A stretch of 64,000 bases of DNA from the NCBI RefSeq assembly GCF_900105765.1, contig NZ_FNTX01000001.1, forward strand, positions 744,001 to 808,000, written 5' to 3'. The position numbers and the translations under genes were made by a program. The notes below the pieces were generated by a model. It saw only the letters and a list, made by a program, of their open reading frames with translations. It ran no database searches and was not told the DNA's origin. How positions within the stretch are numbered: position 1 is the first letter of the stretch; every line of letters starts with the position of its first letter. This document shows positions 44,665-54,021 of this stretch, in pieces. Origin of the DNA: Ruania alba (lineage in GTDB: Bacteria; Actinomycetota; Actinomycetes; Actinomycetales; Beutenbergiaceae).

Positions 44665-45003
44665 GTGCGAGAGGTGGCTGAGGACTACGTGGAGGTCGTG
44701 CTCGACCTGGTGCAGCGGATCCCGCCTGGGCGCGCCACCACCTACGGCGTGCTTGCCGAGGCGGCGAGGGAGCGCACCGGGAAAGGGAGTGCGCGCACCG
44801 TCGGCACGGTGATGGCGCAGTACGGCGGCGGGGTGCCCTGGTGGCGCGTGGTCACGGCGAGTGGCGCGGCTGCCGAGCGGGTGGCCGGCCGGGCGATCGA
44901 GCTGCTCCGCTCCGAGGGGGTGGCGATGACGCGGCACGACCCGCCACGGGTTGACCTCACCGAGGCGGGCTGGGAGCCGTGGGAGGACGGGTCTCAGATG
45001 TAG
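44665..45003 (+). CDS. Alkyltransferase-like protein (ATL, MGMT family)
   Basis: A 112-residue protein matching the DNA-binding domain of O6-alkylguanine-DNA alkyltransferases: [20 protein letters not shown] and [18 protein letters not shown]. The reactive PCHR site is replaced by PWWR (residues 58-61), which marks alkyltransferase-like proteins that bind alkylated guanine and hand it to nucleotide excision repair instead of repairing it. Start GTG 44665 is tentative; ATG 44647 is possible. It overlaps cysE tail to tail by 10 bases. Confidence 0.82.
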   Translation: MREVAEDYVEVVLDLVQRIPPGRATTYGVLAEAARERTGKGSARTVGTVMAQYGGGVPWWRVVTASGAAAERVAGRAIELLRSEGVAMTRHDPPRVDLTEAGWEPWEDGSQM

Positions 45004-45593
45004 ATGGCCGGGTCCAGGTAGTAGGCCGGATCGACGGAGTCCTCGGCCCCGGCTACCTTGCGGGTCTGGCCCGGGACACCGACCACCACGGAATCATCCT
45101 GAACGTCCTTGACCACCACGGCGTTCGCGCCGATCCGGACGTCGTCGCCGATCGTGATCGGACCCAGCACCTTGGCGCCGGCCCCGATCACCACCCGGTC
45201 GCCGATGGTGGGGTGGCGCTTGCCCTTGCTCATCGAGCGGCCGCCGAGGGTGGAGCCGTGGAACATCAGGACGTCGTCGCCCACCTCGGCGGTCTCGCCG
45301 ATCACCACGCCCATCCCGTGATCAATGAAGAAGCGCCTACCCAGCACGGCGCCGGGGTGGATCTCCACCCCGGTGACGGCGCGCGCCAGCTGGGAGATCA
45401 ACCGTGCTGGCAGGCGCAGGAGCAGACTCGTGTGCCACAGCCGGTTCGCCAGTCGATGCAGCCAGAGGGCGTGCACGCCGGGGTAGAGCAGCGCGACCTC
45501 GAGACCGGTCCGGGCCGCGGGGTCGCGACGCCGGGCGGTCTCGAGGTCCTCTGCGATCAGCTCACGCAGCCGCAGGTGCTTGGTGGGGCTCAC
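44994..45593 (-). CDS. cysE: Serine O-acetyltransferase
   Basis: A 199-residue left-handed beta-helix acetyltransferase making O-acetylserine. The hexapeptide repeats and catalytic elements [23 protein letters not shown] (given in part), [16 protein letters not shown] and [10 protein letters not shown] are standard for the short CysE form. GTG 45593 lies 7 bases after the cysK stop, so both are one operon supplying cysteine. In M. tuberculosis the same pairing exists. Confidence 0.94.
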   Translation of the reverse strand: MSPTKHLRLRELIAEDLETARRRDPAARTGLEVALLYPGVHALWLHRLANRLWHTSLLLRLPARLISQLARAVTGVEIHPGAVLGRRFFIDHGMGVVIGETAEVGDDVLMFHGSTLGGRSMSKGKRHPTIGDRVVIGAGAKVLGPITIGDDVRIGANAVVVKDVQDDSVVVGVPGQTRKVAGAEDSVDPAYYLDPAIYI

Positions 45594-45600
45594 GCGTGAG

Positions 45601-46536
45601 TCACTCCGCCAGGTCGGCGTACAGAATGGTGGACAGGTAGCGCTCACCGAAGGACGGGATGATCACCACGATGGTCTTGCCCGCGTTCTCCGGGCGCTGG
45701 GCCACCTGAGTGGCCGCGTGCAGCGCCGCACCGGAGGAGATCCCCACGAGCAGGCCCTCTTCGCGGGCCGCGCGGCGCGCCACCTGCACGGCGGTCTCGG
45801 CGTTGACGTCGATGACCTCGTCGTAGACGGAGGTGTCCAGGATCTCCGGCACGAAGTTGGCGCCGATGCCCTGGATCTTGTGCGGGCCGGGTGCACCGCC
45901 GTTGAGGATCGCGGACTCTTCCGGCTCCACGGCGATGATCTGGATGTCCGGCTTGCGCTCCTTGAGCACCTGGCCCACACCGGTGATGGTGCCGCCGGTG
46001 CCGATGCCGGCCACCACGATGTCGACGTTGCCGTCGGTGTCGGCCCAGATCTCCTCGGCCGTGGTCTTGCGGTGGATCTCCGGGTTCGCCTCGTTCGCGA
46101 ACTGGCGGGCCAGCACAGCGCCCGGGCGCTCAGCAGCGATCTCCTCGGCGCGGTTCACCGCACCCTTCATCCCCTCCGAGCCCGGGGTGAGCACCAGCTC
46201 GGCACCGAAGGCGCGCAGCAGCATCTTGCGCTCGTTGGACATGGTCTCGGGCATGGTGAGCACGACGTCGTAGCCCCGAGCCGCGCCCACGAAAGCCAGC
46301 GCGATACCCGTGTTGCCGCTGGTGGCCTCCACGATGGTGCCGCCGGCGGGCAGTTGCCCGGACGCCTCGGCGGCGTCGACGATGGCAACGCCGATACGGT
46401 CCTTGACGCTGTTCGCCGGGTTGTAGAACTCGAGCTTGGCGAGCACCGTGGCGTCGGCGCCATCGGTGACCTTGTTGACGCGGACCAGCGGGGTGTTGCC
46501 GATCAGCGCAGTGGCATTGTCGTAGATGCGGGCCAT
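45601..46536 (-). CDS. cysK: Cysteine synthase A (O-acetylserine sulfhydrylase)
   Basis: A 311-residue fold-type II PLP enzyme that makes cysteine from O-acetylserine and sulfide. The PLP Lys is in [14 protein letters not shown], the substrate loop is [13 protein letters not shown] and the phosphate loop [17 protein letters not shown] 46536 begins with [17 protein letters not shown], a typical CysK start, preceded by a GAAGGACGAG purine stretch. It is the first gene of cysK-cysE. Confidence 0.96.
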   Translation of the reverse strand: MARIYDNATALIGNTPLVRVNKVTDGADATVLAKLEFYNPANSVKDRIGVAIVDAAEASGQLPAGGTIVEATSGNTGIALAFVGAARGYDVVLTMPETMSNERKMLLRAFGAELVLTPGSEGMKGAVNRAEEIAAERPGAVLARQFANEANPEIHRKTTAEEIWADTDGNVDIVVAGIGTGGTITGVGQVLKERKPDIQIIAVEPEESAILNGGAPGPHKIQGIGANFVPEILDTSVYDEVIDVNAETAVQVARRAAREEGLLVGISSGAALHAATQVAQRPENAGKTIVVIIPSFGERYLSTILYADLAE

Positions 46537-47025
46537 GGTGTCTCGTCCTTCGTTGGCTTGTCGGATGGCGAGCGGACGCCGACAGGCCGAACGGCCGGCC
46601 TGCCGGACGGCGTGGCCCCACCTGGCTGGGAGCCGTACGCGTCACGCTCGCTCATCCTCGCAGTCGTGGCCAGAGGCCCAGGCTCCCGACGGCGACCGTC
46701 CCACTATGCGGTCACGTCACCCGGGCGTAGGGTGGGTGGGGCCTTGAGGGATTCGTCACACTCGCCTCGACCAGCCCCGTGACCTGGGGGTCTGCGCGGC
46801 CGGTGGAGCGGCGTCGGGTAGGCGTGGCGTGCCGAATGTGGGTATCATCTCCGGGGCGCACCGTGGCTCGCCTGTGGTGCTGCGCGGACGACGCGTTCGA
46901 GTCACTGGGTACATCGGGCCTGCGATCCGCACCGTTGTCGTGAGATGCGAGAGCGCGGCGATGAGCACCCAGTGACCACCAACCACCCGGCAATCGCGTG
47001 AGCAGAAGTAGGTAGGAAGCGAAAC
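46537..47025. other. 489-base gap between divergent cysK and rpmE2
   Basis: No credible gene: the open frames seen here are low-complexity and lack ribosome-binding sites. The right part holds a structured leader before rpmE2 (inverted repeat 46901-46976), and TATCAT at 46845-46850 could be a -10 box for rpmE2. I find no Zur-like box by eye. The left part should contain the cysK promoter, which I cannot place. Confidence 0.5.
46901..46976 (+). promoter_or_regulatory. Long-range inverted repeat in the rpmE2 leader, possible r-protein leader
   Basis: GTCACTGGGT (46901-46910) and ACCCAGTGAC (46967-46976) are perfect 10-bp arms enclosing 56 bases, 49 bases before the L31 start. A transcript would close this as a multi-branched hairpin. 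Autoregulatory leaders are known for L31 genes in several bacteria, including actinobacteria; identity with a known class has not been tested. Confidence 0.5.
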
Positions 47026-47283
47026 ATGAAGAAGGACATCCACCCGGAGTACGGGCCGGTCGTGTTCCGAGACATCTCCGCGAACTTCGCGATCCTGACG
47101 AAGTCGACGATCTCGTCGGAGAACACGGTCGAGTGGGAGGACGGCAACACCTATCCGGTGGTCGACGTCGACATCTCCTCCGAGTCGCACCCCTTCTACA
47201 CGGGTAAGCAGAAGATCATGGACACCGCGGGCCGTGTGGAGAAGTTCCGCCAGCGGTACGCGAAGGCCGGCGACAAGGCCTGA
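47026..47283 (+). CDS. rpmE2: 50S ribosomal protein L31 type B
   Basis: An 85-residue L31 of the zinc-free type [19 protein letters not shown] and the C-terminal [20 protein letters not shown] are typical, and the CxxC zinc pairs of type A L31 are absent. TAGGAAG stands before the ATG. Type B copies often replace zinc-binding L31 when zinc is short; whether a type A copy exists elsewhere is not visible here. rpmF follows after 92 bases. Confidence 0.95.
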   Translation: MKKDIHPEYGPVVFRDISANFAILTKSTISSENTVEWEDGNTYPVVDVDISSESHPFYTGKQKIMDTAGRVEKFRQRYAKAGDKA

Positions 47284-47375
47284 GTCGTGAGGCCCCGGTC
47301 CGCCGGTGCCACCCGTACGTCCCGCAGCAGCCTGCTCGCGGGGAGAGAACCAGCACAGAAGGGGAGGTAGGGCCC

Positions 47376-47546
47376 ATGGCAGTTCCCAAGCGCAAGATGT
47401 CGCGCAGCAACACTCGCTCGCGTCGTTCGCAGTGGAAGACCAAGGCGGCTGACCTCGTCCCGGTCCGCTCCGGTGGGCGCGAGGTCAAGGTGCCGCGGCG
47501 CCTGGCGCGCGCCGTCGAGCGCGGCCTGGTCGACGTCGAGAGCTGA
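47376..47546 (+). CDS. rpmF: 50S ribosomal protein L32
   Basis: A 56-residue L32: [20 protein letters not shown] is the universal N-terminus. No Cys is present, so this is the zinc-free form, as for the L31 before it. GGGGAGG lies upstream of ATG 47376. The two genes are probably co-transcribed, and a terminator hairpin follows within 30 bases. Confidence 0.95.
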   Translation: MAVPKRKMSRSNTRSRRSQWKTKAADLVPVRSGGREVKVPRRLARAVERGLVDVES

Positions 47547-47574
47547 GCGTCGACACCTGAACCGCAGATCGAAG

Positions 47575-47603
47575 CGGCCGTCCCCATGGGGGCGGCCGTT
47601 TCG
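47575..47603 (+). terminator. Terminator after rpmF
   Basis: A 10-bp GC-rich stem (CGGCCG-T-CCCC with GGGG-C-GGCCG around ATG) is followed by a short TTT run, 29 bases past the rpmF stop. Confidence 0.6.
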
Positions 47604-47679
47604 TCGTGCGGGGCTGCGAGACACCTATCGGGGAGGTGCCCATTCGCGAGGCACCCATCGGCGAGGCGCCCACACGTCG

Positions 47680-47759
47680 CATTGGAACGGGGTTTGGTCA
47701 CTCGAACGGGGTTTCGTGCGCGCGGAAGTCCGTTCGTATGGCGGAAGTCCGTTCCAATG
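47680..47759. repeat. Nested inverted/direct repeat element after rpmF
   Basis: Outer arms CATTGGAACGG (47680-47690) and CCGTTCCAATG (47749-47759), and inner arms CGAACGG (47703-47709) and CCGTTCG (47730-47736), form a nested palindrome. Each half is itself duplicated: GAACGGGGTTT twice on the left, GCGGAAGTCCGTTC twice on the right. To its left, 47620-47670 holds three imperfect 15-bp repeats like CCCATCGGCGAGGCG. The segment has no coding frame of note and lies between rpmF and tRNA-Pro. Confidence 0.7.
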
Positions 47760-47817
47760 GATCGCAGACGCACTGTCGATCGCGGCCGCCGCCCGCTCGG
47801 GCGACCGGCTCTGCTCA

Positions 47818-47894
47818 TGGTCGGGATGACAGGATTTGAACCTGCGACCTTCCGCTCCCAAAGCGGACGCGCTACCAACCTGCGCCACATCCCG
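47818..47894 (-). tRNA. tRNA-Pro (anticodon TGG)
   Basis: Minus-strand cloverleaf of 77 bases: acceptor CGGGATG/CATCCCG, anticodon stem-loop TCCGC TTTGGGA GCGGA (anticodon TGG), T-loop TTCAAAT and encoded CCA. Confidence 0.96.
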
Positions 47895-47994
47895 GTGCGA
47901 CCAGGGTGACGGCCGCAGAGATGAGTCTACGGCGTCAGGTGGGGTGTTCTTGTCCCGGGCAGTCCGCTCGAGCGGGTAGGCTAGGTGGCGCCTC

Positions 47995-48068
47995 GCGGGT
48001 GTAGCTCAATGGTAGAGCCTCTGCCTTCCAAGCAGATGGTGCGGGTTCGATTCCCGTCACCCGCTCCA
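47995..48068 (+). tRNA. tRNA-Gly (anticodon TCC)
   Basis: A 74-base cloverleaf: acceptor GCGGGTG/CACCCGC, anticodon loop CTTCCAA (anticodon TCC), T-loop TTCGATT and encoded CCA. A TAGGCT -10-like box lies at 47977-47982. It sits 185 bases before tig. Confidence 0.96.
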
Positions 48069-48253
48069 TTCGTGTGAATTGTCCGAGCGGCCCCATCGCC
48101 GTGGCGTTCTCGGCCTGTCCGACCGTGCCGTACGATGGGTGGCTGCGTCTATTCCCGCATGCCGCTGCCGATTCTGCGGCTGGTGGACGCACCCAGTCCT
48201 TGCCCGCGGGCCTTCCCGGCGTGGCACGAGCAATCATGAGTGGAGAGCACGTA

Positions 48254-49711
48254 GTGAAGAGCGACGTCGAGAACCTCGAGCCCACGCGGGCGAAGCTGAC
48301 CGTGGAGGTGCCTCTGGCCGAGCTTCAGCCGAGCGTGGACCACGCGTACTCCCAGATCGCCACCCAGGTGAACATCCCTGGCTTCCGCCGTGGCAAGGTG
48401 CCGCCCCGGATCATCGACCAGCGGGTCGGTAAGGGTGCCGTCATGGAGCAGGCCATCAACGAAGCCTTGCCCGGCCTGTACCGCCAGGCGGTCACCGAGG
48501 CCGAGCTCAAGCCGCTTGGTCAGCCGCAGGTCGAGGTCACCGCGGTGCCGGGAGTCAGCGACGACGCCGAGAACCTGATCTTCACGGCGGAGCTCGACGT
48601 CCGCCCCGAGTTCGAGCTTCCTGAGCTCGACGGCCTCAGCATCACCGTGGAGAGCAGCGACGTCACCGATGACGACGTCGAAGAGCGCCTTACCTCGCTG
48701 CGCGAGCGTCACGCCACGCTCGTCGGGGTGGACCGTGCAGCCGTCGACGGCGACTTCGTCACCCTCGACCTCAAGGCCGCCATCGGTGACGAGGAGATCG
48801 ACTCGGTCTCCGGCGTGTCCTACCAGATTGGCTCCGGCAACATGCTGGAAGGGATGGACGAGGCGCTCATCGGTCTCTCCGCCGATGAGACGGCGACCTT
48901 CACCGCACCGCTCGCCGGGGGTGACCGCGCCGGCCAGGAGGCTGAGGTCACCGTGACCCCGACCGCCGTCAAGGTGCAGGAGCTGCCCGAGGTGGACGAC
49001 GAGTTCGCCCAGACCGCCTCCGAGTTCGACACCGTGGACGAGTTGCGCGAGAGCCTGCGCAGCCAGGTGGCCGACGACAAGGAGAACAACCGGGCTGTCG
49101 CCGCACGCGACCAGCTCCTCGAGCAGCTCCTCGAGGCCACCGACTTCCCGCTGCCCTCCGGCGTCATCGAGTCCGAGGTGCACCAGCACCTGGAGAACGA
49201 GGGGCGCCTGGAGGACGACGAGCACCGCGCCGAGGTCACCGAGGAGACGAAGACGGCGCTCAAGCGTCAGCTTGTGCTCGACACCCTCGCCGAGAAGGTG
49301 TCAGTGTCCGTCGGGCAGAACGAGCTGCTGGAGTTCCTGCTCCGCACCGCACAGCAGTACCAGCAGGACCCGAACGAGTTCATCCAGCAGGCCGACCAGA
49401 ACGGCCAGATCCCGCTGTTCGTGGCCGAGCTGACCAGGAACAAGTCCCTGGCCGTGGCGCTGCGCCAGGTGAAGGTGGTCGACCCGGCCGGCGAGGCCGT
49501 CGACCTGACCGCCTACATCGGCTCGGACGAGGAAGACGCCGTCCAGGCAGCGATGGCCGAGGCCGAGGCAGCCGGTGTCGAGGTGGCCGATGTGGACACC
49601 GAGGCATCTGAGGACGCTGAGTCCGCCGAGAGCAGCGAGTCCGCCGAGAGTGCTGAGTCCTCCGAGTCCGCCGATTCACCCGAGGACGCTGACGAGGCTG
49701 AGAAAGCCTGA
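48254..49711 (+). CDS. tig: Trigger factor (ribosome-associated chaperone, PPIase)
   Basis: A 485-residue trigger factor. The ribosome-docking signature is PGFRRGKVPPRIID in the N-terminal domain; the FKBP-type PPIase domain is in the middle (DGDFVTLDLKA) and the C-terminal chaperone arms follow. The end is a long acidic Ser/Glu tail, common in actinobacteria. GTG 48254 with GGAGAG at good spacing is preferred over ATG 48236. It precedes clpP1-clpP2-clpX, as in other actinobacteria. Confidence 0.94.
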   Translation: MKSDVENLEPTRAKLTVEVPLAELQPSVDHAYSQIATQVNIPGFRRGKVPPRIIDQRVGKGAVMEQAINEALPGLYRQAVTEAELKPLGQPQVEVTAVPGVSDDAENLIFTAELDVRPEFELPELDGLSITVESSDVTDDDVEERLTSLRERHATLVGVDRAAVDGDFVTLDLKAAIGDEEIDSVSGVSYQIGSGNMLEGMDEALIGLSADETATFTAPLAGGDRAGQEAEVTVTPTAVKVQELPEVDDEFAQTASEFDTVDELRESLRSQVADDKENNRAVAARDQLLEQLLEATDFPLPSGVIESEVHQHLENEGRLEDDEHRAEVTEETKTALKRQLVLDTLAEKVSVSVGQNELLEFLLRTAQQYQQDPNEFIQQADQNGQIPLFVAELTRNKSLAVALRQVKVVDPAGEAVDLTAYIGSDEEDAVQAAMAEAEAAGVEVADVDTEASEDAESAESSESAESAESSESADSPEDADEAEKA

Positions 49712-49733
49712 TCGTCAGACGTGACAGGAGAAG

Positions 49734-49763
49734 CCCCCGCACCACCCGTGGTGCGGGGGTTTC
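49734..49763 (+). terminator. Rho-independent terminator after tig
   Basis: CCCCCGCACC and GGTGCGGGGG form a perfect 10-bp stem with a 6-base loop followed by TTT, 23 bases after the tig stop. It separates tig from the clpP promoter. Confidence 0.8.
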
Positions 49764-49774
49764 CTCGTCTCGTG

Positions 49775-49785
49775 CGCCATCAGCG
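49775..49785. promoter_or_regulatory. ClgR-like operator before clpP1
   Basis: CGCCATCAGCG, which reads CGCTGATGGCG on the other strand, fits the CGCYNANRGCG core I recall for the Clp-gene activator ClgR. It lies about 90 bases upstream of clpP1, where ClgR is expected to activate. The clgR gene itself is not in the window. Confidence 0.55.
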
Positions 49786-49876
49786 AAATAGGCCCGGTGG
49801 CGGGCAGGTCTGACGCCGCAGCAGCGTTAGTGTCATCGCAGACCCCGACCACGACCCGACGATCAGGAGCAGGCAC

Positions 49877-50485
49877 GTGAGCGACTACCCGCAGGCCGCC
49901 AGCAGCGACACCCCAGGGTTCGCACTGGGCGACCACATCTACAACCGTCTCCTCCGGGAACGGATCATCTGGCTCGGTTCCGAGGTCCGGGACGAGAACG
50001 CGAACCAGATCTGTGCACAGATGCTGCTGCTGGCTGCCGAGGACCAGGAGAAGGACATCTCGCTGTACATCAACTCCCCGGGCGGCTCGGTCACCGCGGG
50101 GATGGCGATCTACGACACCATGCAGTACGTGAAGCCGGACGTCGCGACCGTGGCGATGGGGATGGCGGCCTCGATGGGGCAGTTCCTGCTCGCCTCCGGC
50201 GCGAAGGGGAAGCGGTATGCCACCCCGCACGCCCGCGTGATGATGCACCAGCCGTCCGGCGGTATCGGTGGCACGGCCTCGGACATCAAGATCAATGCCG
50301 AACTCATCCTGCACATGAAGCGCGTGATGGCCGAACTGACGGCCGAGCAGACCGGGCGCACCGTGGAGGAGATCAACCGCGACGCTGACCGGGACCGGTG
50401 GTTCACCGCCGACCAGGCCCTCGAGTACGGCTTCATCGACCACGTCGTGACCGACTCGGACGCCGTTACGGCCGCCCAGTCCTGA
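49877..50485 (+). CDS. clpP1: ATP-dependent Clp protease proteolytic subunit ClpP1
   Basis: A 202-residue serine protease subunit. Active-site Ser in [13 protein letters not shown], His in [11 protein letters not shown], and the handle [20 protein letters not shown]. The N-terminus [21 protein letters not shown] groups it with actinobacterial ClpP1. Start GTG 49877 follows AGGAGCAGGCAC. clpP2 follows after 35 bases; both subunits form a mixed ClpP1P2 complex. Confidence 0.96.
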   Translation: MSDYPQAASSDTPGFALGDHIYNRLLRERIIWLGSEVRDENANQICAQMLLLAAEDQEKDISLYINSPGGSVTAGMAIYDTMQYVKPDVATVAMGMAASMGQFLLASGAKGKRYATPHARVMMHQPSGGIGGTASDIKINAELILHMKRVMAELTAEQTGRTVEEINRDADRDRWFTADQALEYGFIDHVVTDSDAVTAAQS

Positions 50486-50520
50486 CCGTCGGTCCACCAC
50501 TGACAAGGAGCGAGAAAGAC

Positions 50521-51189
50521 GTGAACTTTTCCCCCCAAGCCTTCGGTGGCCGGGCCCCGCAGTCCCCGGGCGCGCGCTACGTGCTTCCCCAGTTCGAGGA
50601 GCGCACCGCCTACGGGTTCAAGCGCCAGGACCCCTACACCAAGCTCTTCGAGGACCGCATCATCTTCCTCGGTGTGCAGGTGGACGATGCCTCGGCCGAC
50701 GACATCATGGCCCAGCTCCTGGTGCTGGAGAGCCAGGACCCGGATCAGGACATCATCCTGTACATCAACTCCCCGGGCGGCTCGTTCACCGCGATGACCG
50801 CGATCTACGACACCATGCAGTACATCCGGCCGCAGATCCAGACTGTCTGCCTCGGCCAGGCGGCCTCCGCCGCCGCCGTGCTGCTCGCCGCCGGCACTCC
50901 CGGTAAGCGCCTCGCGCTGCCGAACGCCCGCGTGCTGATCCACCAGCCGGCACTCGAGGGCGGGTTCGGTCAGGCCTCGGACATCGAGATCCACGCCAAC
51001 GAGGTGATGCGCATGCGCGAGTGGCTCGAGACCACGATCGCCGGGCACAGCGGCACCGAGGTGGAGAAGGTCCGACGCGACATCGAGCGGGACAAGATCC
51101 TCTCTGCTCAGCAGGCGCTCGAGTACGGCCTGGTCGACCAGGTGCTGGACAGCCGCAAGGCCCAGGCGCTTCCTGCAGGCAAGAACTGA
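50521..51189 (+). CDS. clpP2: ATP-dependent Clp protease proteolytic subunit ClpP2
   Basis: A 222-residue ClpP. Active site residues in [15 protein letters not shown] (Ser) and [12 protein letters not shown] (His); [15 protein letters not shown] and [20 protein letters not shown] mark ClpP2. GTG 50521 has AAGGAG about 9 bases upstream. In mycobacteria ClpP2 is the ring that docks ClpX or ClpC1, so this pairing fits the clpX gene downstream. Confidence 0.96.
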   Translation: MNFSPQAFGGRAPQSPGARYVLPQFEERTAYGFKRQDPYTKLFEDRIIFLGVQVDDASADDIMAQLLVLESQDPDQDIILYINSPGGSFTAMTAIYDTMQYIRPQIQTVCLGQAASAAAVLLAAGTPGKRLALPNARVLIHQPALEGGFGQASDIEIHANEVMRMREWLETTIAGHSGTEVEKVRRDIERDKILSAQQALEYGLVDQVLDSRKAQALPAGKN

Positions 51190-51204
51190 TCAGAGATCGC
51201 TCTG

Positions 51205-51239
51205 GCGGCCCGTCGCGTGGACGACACGCGGCGGGCCGC
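51205..51239 (+). terminator. Terminator-like hairpin after clpP2
   Basis: GCGGCCCGTCGCGTG and CACGCGGCGGGCCGC form a 15-bp stem (one T-G pair) around a 5-base loop, 16 bases past the clpP2 stop. No T-run follows, so termination may be partial. clpX, 145 bases on, then likely has its own promoter. Confidence 0.6.
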
Positions 51240-51383
51240 TGCGATATCCACGTGACGCGCCCCGTATCGTGGACAGTGGTCGGTGACGATCCGGATACAC
51301 GGGTGGTCGCCCACGCATCGATAGCGCAGAATGAACACGACGACCGTGCGGTCGGCCCCACGACGGCAGAGAGGTGAGGAGAG

Positions 51384-52667
51384 ATGGCGCGAGTAGGTGA
51401 AGGCGCCGATCTGCTCAAGTGCTCCTTCTGCGGGAAGAGCCAGAAGCAGGTCGTCAAGCTCATCGCAGGTCCCGGTGTGTACATCTGTGACGAGTGCATC
51501 GACCTGTGCAACGAGATCATCGAGGAAGAGCTCGCCGAGGCGAACGAGCTGGGTCTGGTCGACCTGCCGAAGCCGCGCGAGATCTTCGACTTCCTCGAGG
51601 AGTACATCATCGGCCAGGAGGACGCCAAGAAGTCCCTCGCCGTCGCGGTGTACAACCACTACAAGCGAGTGCAAGCCGGCCCCTCTGCGGCCTCGACCAC
51701 CGGCGACGACGCTGACGTCGAACTGTCGAAGTCGAACATCCTGCTCATCGGCCCCACCGGCTGCGGGAAGACCTACCTCGCCCAGACCCTGGCGAAGATG
51801 CTGAACGTCCCGTTCGCGCTCGCCGATGCCACCGCGCTCACCGAGGCCGGCTACGTGGGTGAGGACGTCGAGAACATCCTGCTCAAGCTCATCCAGGCCG
51901 CCGACTTCGACGTGAAGAAGGCCGAGACCGGGATCATCTACATCGACGAGATCGACAAGATCGCCCGCAAGAGCGAGAACCCGTCGATCACCCGCGACGT
52001 CTCCGGCGAGGGAGTGCAGCAGGCGCTGCTGAAGATCCTCGAAGGTACGCAGGCGTCTGTGCCGCCCCAGGGGGGCCGCAAGCACCCGCACCAGGAGTTC
52101 ATCACGATCGACACCTCGAACGTGCTGTTCATCGTGGCCGGTGCGTTCGCAGGTCTGGACGAGATCATCACCAGTCGCTCCGGTCGGCGCGGAATCGGAT
52201 TCGGCGCTCCCTTGCGCGACGCCGAGCAGGCCGATGTGATCGGCGACGTGATGCCCGAGGATCTGCTCAAGTTCGGACTCATCCCGGAGTTCATCGGCCG
52301 GCTTCCCGTGCTGACCACGGTGACGCCGTTGGACGCCCCCGCGCTCACTCGCATCCTCACCGAGCCGAAGAACGCGCTGATCAAGCAGTACGAGCGCATG
52401 TTCGAGATCGACGGCGTGGAGCTGGAGTTCACCGAGGACGCCATCGAGGCCGTCGCCGAGCAGGCGATCTTGCGCGGCACCGGCGCTCGTGGCCTGCGCG
52501 CCATCATGGAGGAGGTGCTCCAGCCGGTGATGTTCGACGTGCCCAGCCGCGAGGACATCGCCCGCGTGGTCATCACCCGCGAGGTCGTGCTCGAGAACGT
52601 GAACCCGACCCTGGTGCCACGGGATGCGTCCCGGCCGAAGCGATCTCCGCGGGAGAAGAGCGCCTGA
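51384..52667 (+). CDS. clpX: ATP-dependent Clp protease ATP-binding subunit ClpX
   Basis: A 427-residue AAA+ unfoldase. The N-terminal zinc-binding domain has Cys13, Cys16, Cys35 and Cys38 (CSFCGK..YICDEC). Walker A is GPTGCGKT, Walker [11 protein letters not shown], the RKH-like loop and the C-terminal small domain with [15 protein letters not shown] follow. The ATG is preceded by GAGGAGAG. It feeds tagged substrates to ClpP1P2. Confidence 0.97.
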   Translation: MARVGEGADLLKCSFCGKSQKQVVKLIAGPGVYICDECIDLCNEIIEEELAEANELGLVDLPKPREIFDFLEEYIIGQEDAKKSLAVAVYNHYKRVQAGPSAASTTGDDADVELSKSNILLIGPTGCGKTYLAQTLAKMLNVPFALADATALTEAGYVGEDVENILLKLIQAADFDVKKAETGIIYIDEIDKIARKSENPSITRDVSGEGVQQALLKILEGTQASVPPQGGRKHPHQEFITIDTSNVLFIVAGAFAGLDEIITSRSGRRGIGFGAPLRDAEQADVIGDVMPEDLLKFGLIPEFIGRLPVLTTVTPLDAPALTRILTEPKNALIKQYERMFEIDGVELEFTEDAIEAVAEQAILRGTGARGLRAIMEEVLQPVMFDVPSREDIARVVITREVVLENVNPTLVPRDASRPKRSPREKSA

Positions 52668-52761
52668 CCTCGCCGTAGCGTGGCCGCTGCGGTCGCGAGC
52701 CTCCGGGTGAGCAGGCACAGTGGGAGAGGACCAGCACCCGAGAAGGAAGTGGTGGTTCCGC

Positions 52762-53964
52762 ATGCAACTGCCAGCCCTGACGTGGCCGACTGGGGCACCG
52801 GTCCTGACCGTGATTCTCGACGCCACACGTTCCGAGGGCGCGCACAACGACGTGATCCTGGACCGCTGGGCGGATCTGCGCCGTTCGTGCGACCTGCAGG
52901 GAGTGGATGAGGTACCGAGCACGGATGCCGAGGCGGTCACCGACGCATTGGAGCGGCCCACCTGGGCCGCCGGCCCGCACGGGCGGGTACTCGTGGCGGC
53001 GTCCGGACGCATCCTGCTCGACCGGGTCCTGCCCGAGCCGCCTGCCGTGGGCCGTGCCGTGGTCGCCGATCGGCCGCACGCCTTCGCTCTCGCGCGCGTC
53101 GCCGACGCCGCCGTCCAGTACCTGCTGATCGAGTCCGATCGCGCCGGTGCACGCCTGTCGCTGCGCGAGGCGTCAGCCGCCGCGGCGGACCACATGATCG
53201 AGGTGCAGGAGGTGGACGGCGGGCACGAGGACCTGACGAAGGTACGCCCCGGCGGAATGCTGGCCCGGGACCGCGTGGACAATCGCGCCGAGGACTCCTG
53301 GGAGCGCAACGCAGAGGCCGTGGCCGCCGAGGTCGACCGGATCGTCGCCGATCGGCGACCTGATCTCGTATTGCTCACCGGTGACGTTCGCTCGTGCCCG
53401 TTGGTGACTGCGGCGCTCGACGCGCACGCTCGAGAGGTGCTCGTGGAGGTCCCCGGGGGTTCGCGTTCCGAGGGCGTGAACGCGCGGGCGTTCGCCGCAG
53501 CCGTCGACGATGCCGTGGCCGACTTCCGCGCCAGGCGTCGCGAGGTGGTGGTCGCTCGGTTCCGCCAGGAGGTGGGCCGTGACGGTGAGGCCGTGTTGGG
53601 CATCGCCGATGCGCTCGATGTGCTCCGCCGAGGCCAGGTCGCGGAGCTGGTCCTGGACGCCGGGACAGTGGGCCCGCCGAGCCGATTGTCGGAGCGCACC
53701 CTCTGGATCGGCGCGGATGCGCTGACCCTGGGCACAACGCCGGACGAGCTCGCCGACCTAGGTGTGTCGGACGCCAGCGAAGTGCGTGCCGATCTCGCCA
53801 TCGGTCGAGCGGTGCTCGACCAGGCCGCCGGCATCACCATCACCGACCTGCAGGACGTGCCGGACGGGCTCGGAGCCGTGCTGCGGTGGAGCGATGCCGC
53901 GACCCCGGCCGAGACAGCCTTCAGCCAGAGCGGCGACACCGCACGTGCCCGAGGTGCCGTCTGA
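52762..53964 (+). CDS. Rv2629-like protein (baeRF2-type eRF1-fold)
   Basis: About 400 residues. The N-terminal half with [20 protein letters not shown], and the C-terminal half with [19 protein letters not shown] and [17 protein letters not shown], fit the bacterial/archaeal eRF1-like (baeRF2) family represented by Rv2629. The eRF1-type middle and C-terminal domains suggest action on ribosomes or tRNA, but no function is proven here. Start ATG 52762 is chosen on family length. Its last bases lie inside a large inverted repeat. Confidence 0.7.
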   Translation: MQLPALTWPTGAPVLTVILDATRSEGAHNDVILDRWADLRRSCDLQGVDEVPSTDAEAVTDALERPTWAAGPHGRVLVAASGRILLDRVLPEPPAVGRAVVADRPHAFALARVADAAVQYLLIESDRAGARLSLREASAAAADHMIEVQEVDGGHEDLTKVRPGGMLARDRVDNRAEDSWERNAEAVAAEVDRIVADRRPDLVLLTGDVRSCPLVTAALDAHAREVLVEVPGGSRSEGVNARAFAAAVDDAVADFRARRREVVVARFRQEVGRDGEAVLGIADALDVLRRGQVAELVLDAGTVGPPSRLSERTLWIGADALTLGTTPDELADLGVSDASEVRADLAIGRAVLDQAAGITITDLQDVPDGLGAVLRWSDAATPAETAFSQSGDTARARGAV

Positions 53965-54001
53965 GCACAGCAGTGGACGCCGCGGACACCTCGGGCACGT
54001 G
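53942..54001. repeat. 15-bp perfect inverted repeat across the stop of the Rv2629-like gene
   Basis: CACGTGCCCGAGGTG (53942-53956) and its exact complement CACCTCGGGCACGTG (53987-54001) enclose 30 bases that contain the stop codon. As RNA it is a strong hairpin that could terminate or stabilise the message just before the chorismate mutase gene. Confidence 0.7.
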
Positions 54002-54021
54002 AGGCCTTAGGATGGGCGACC

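Noticed and set aside
46712-46993. A 93-codon minus-strand frame in the cysK-rpmE2 gap
   Set aside because: No ribosome-binding site and composition resembling translated non-coding GC-rich DNA.
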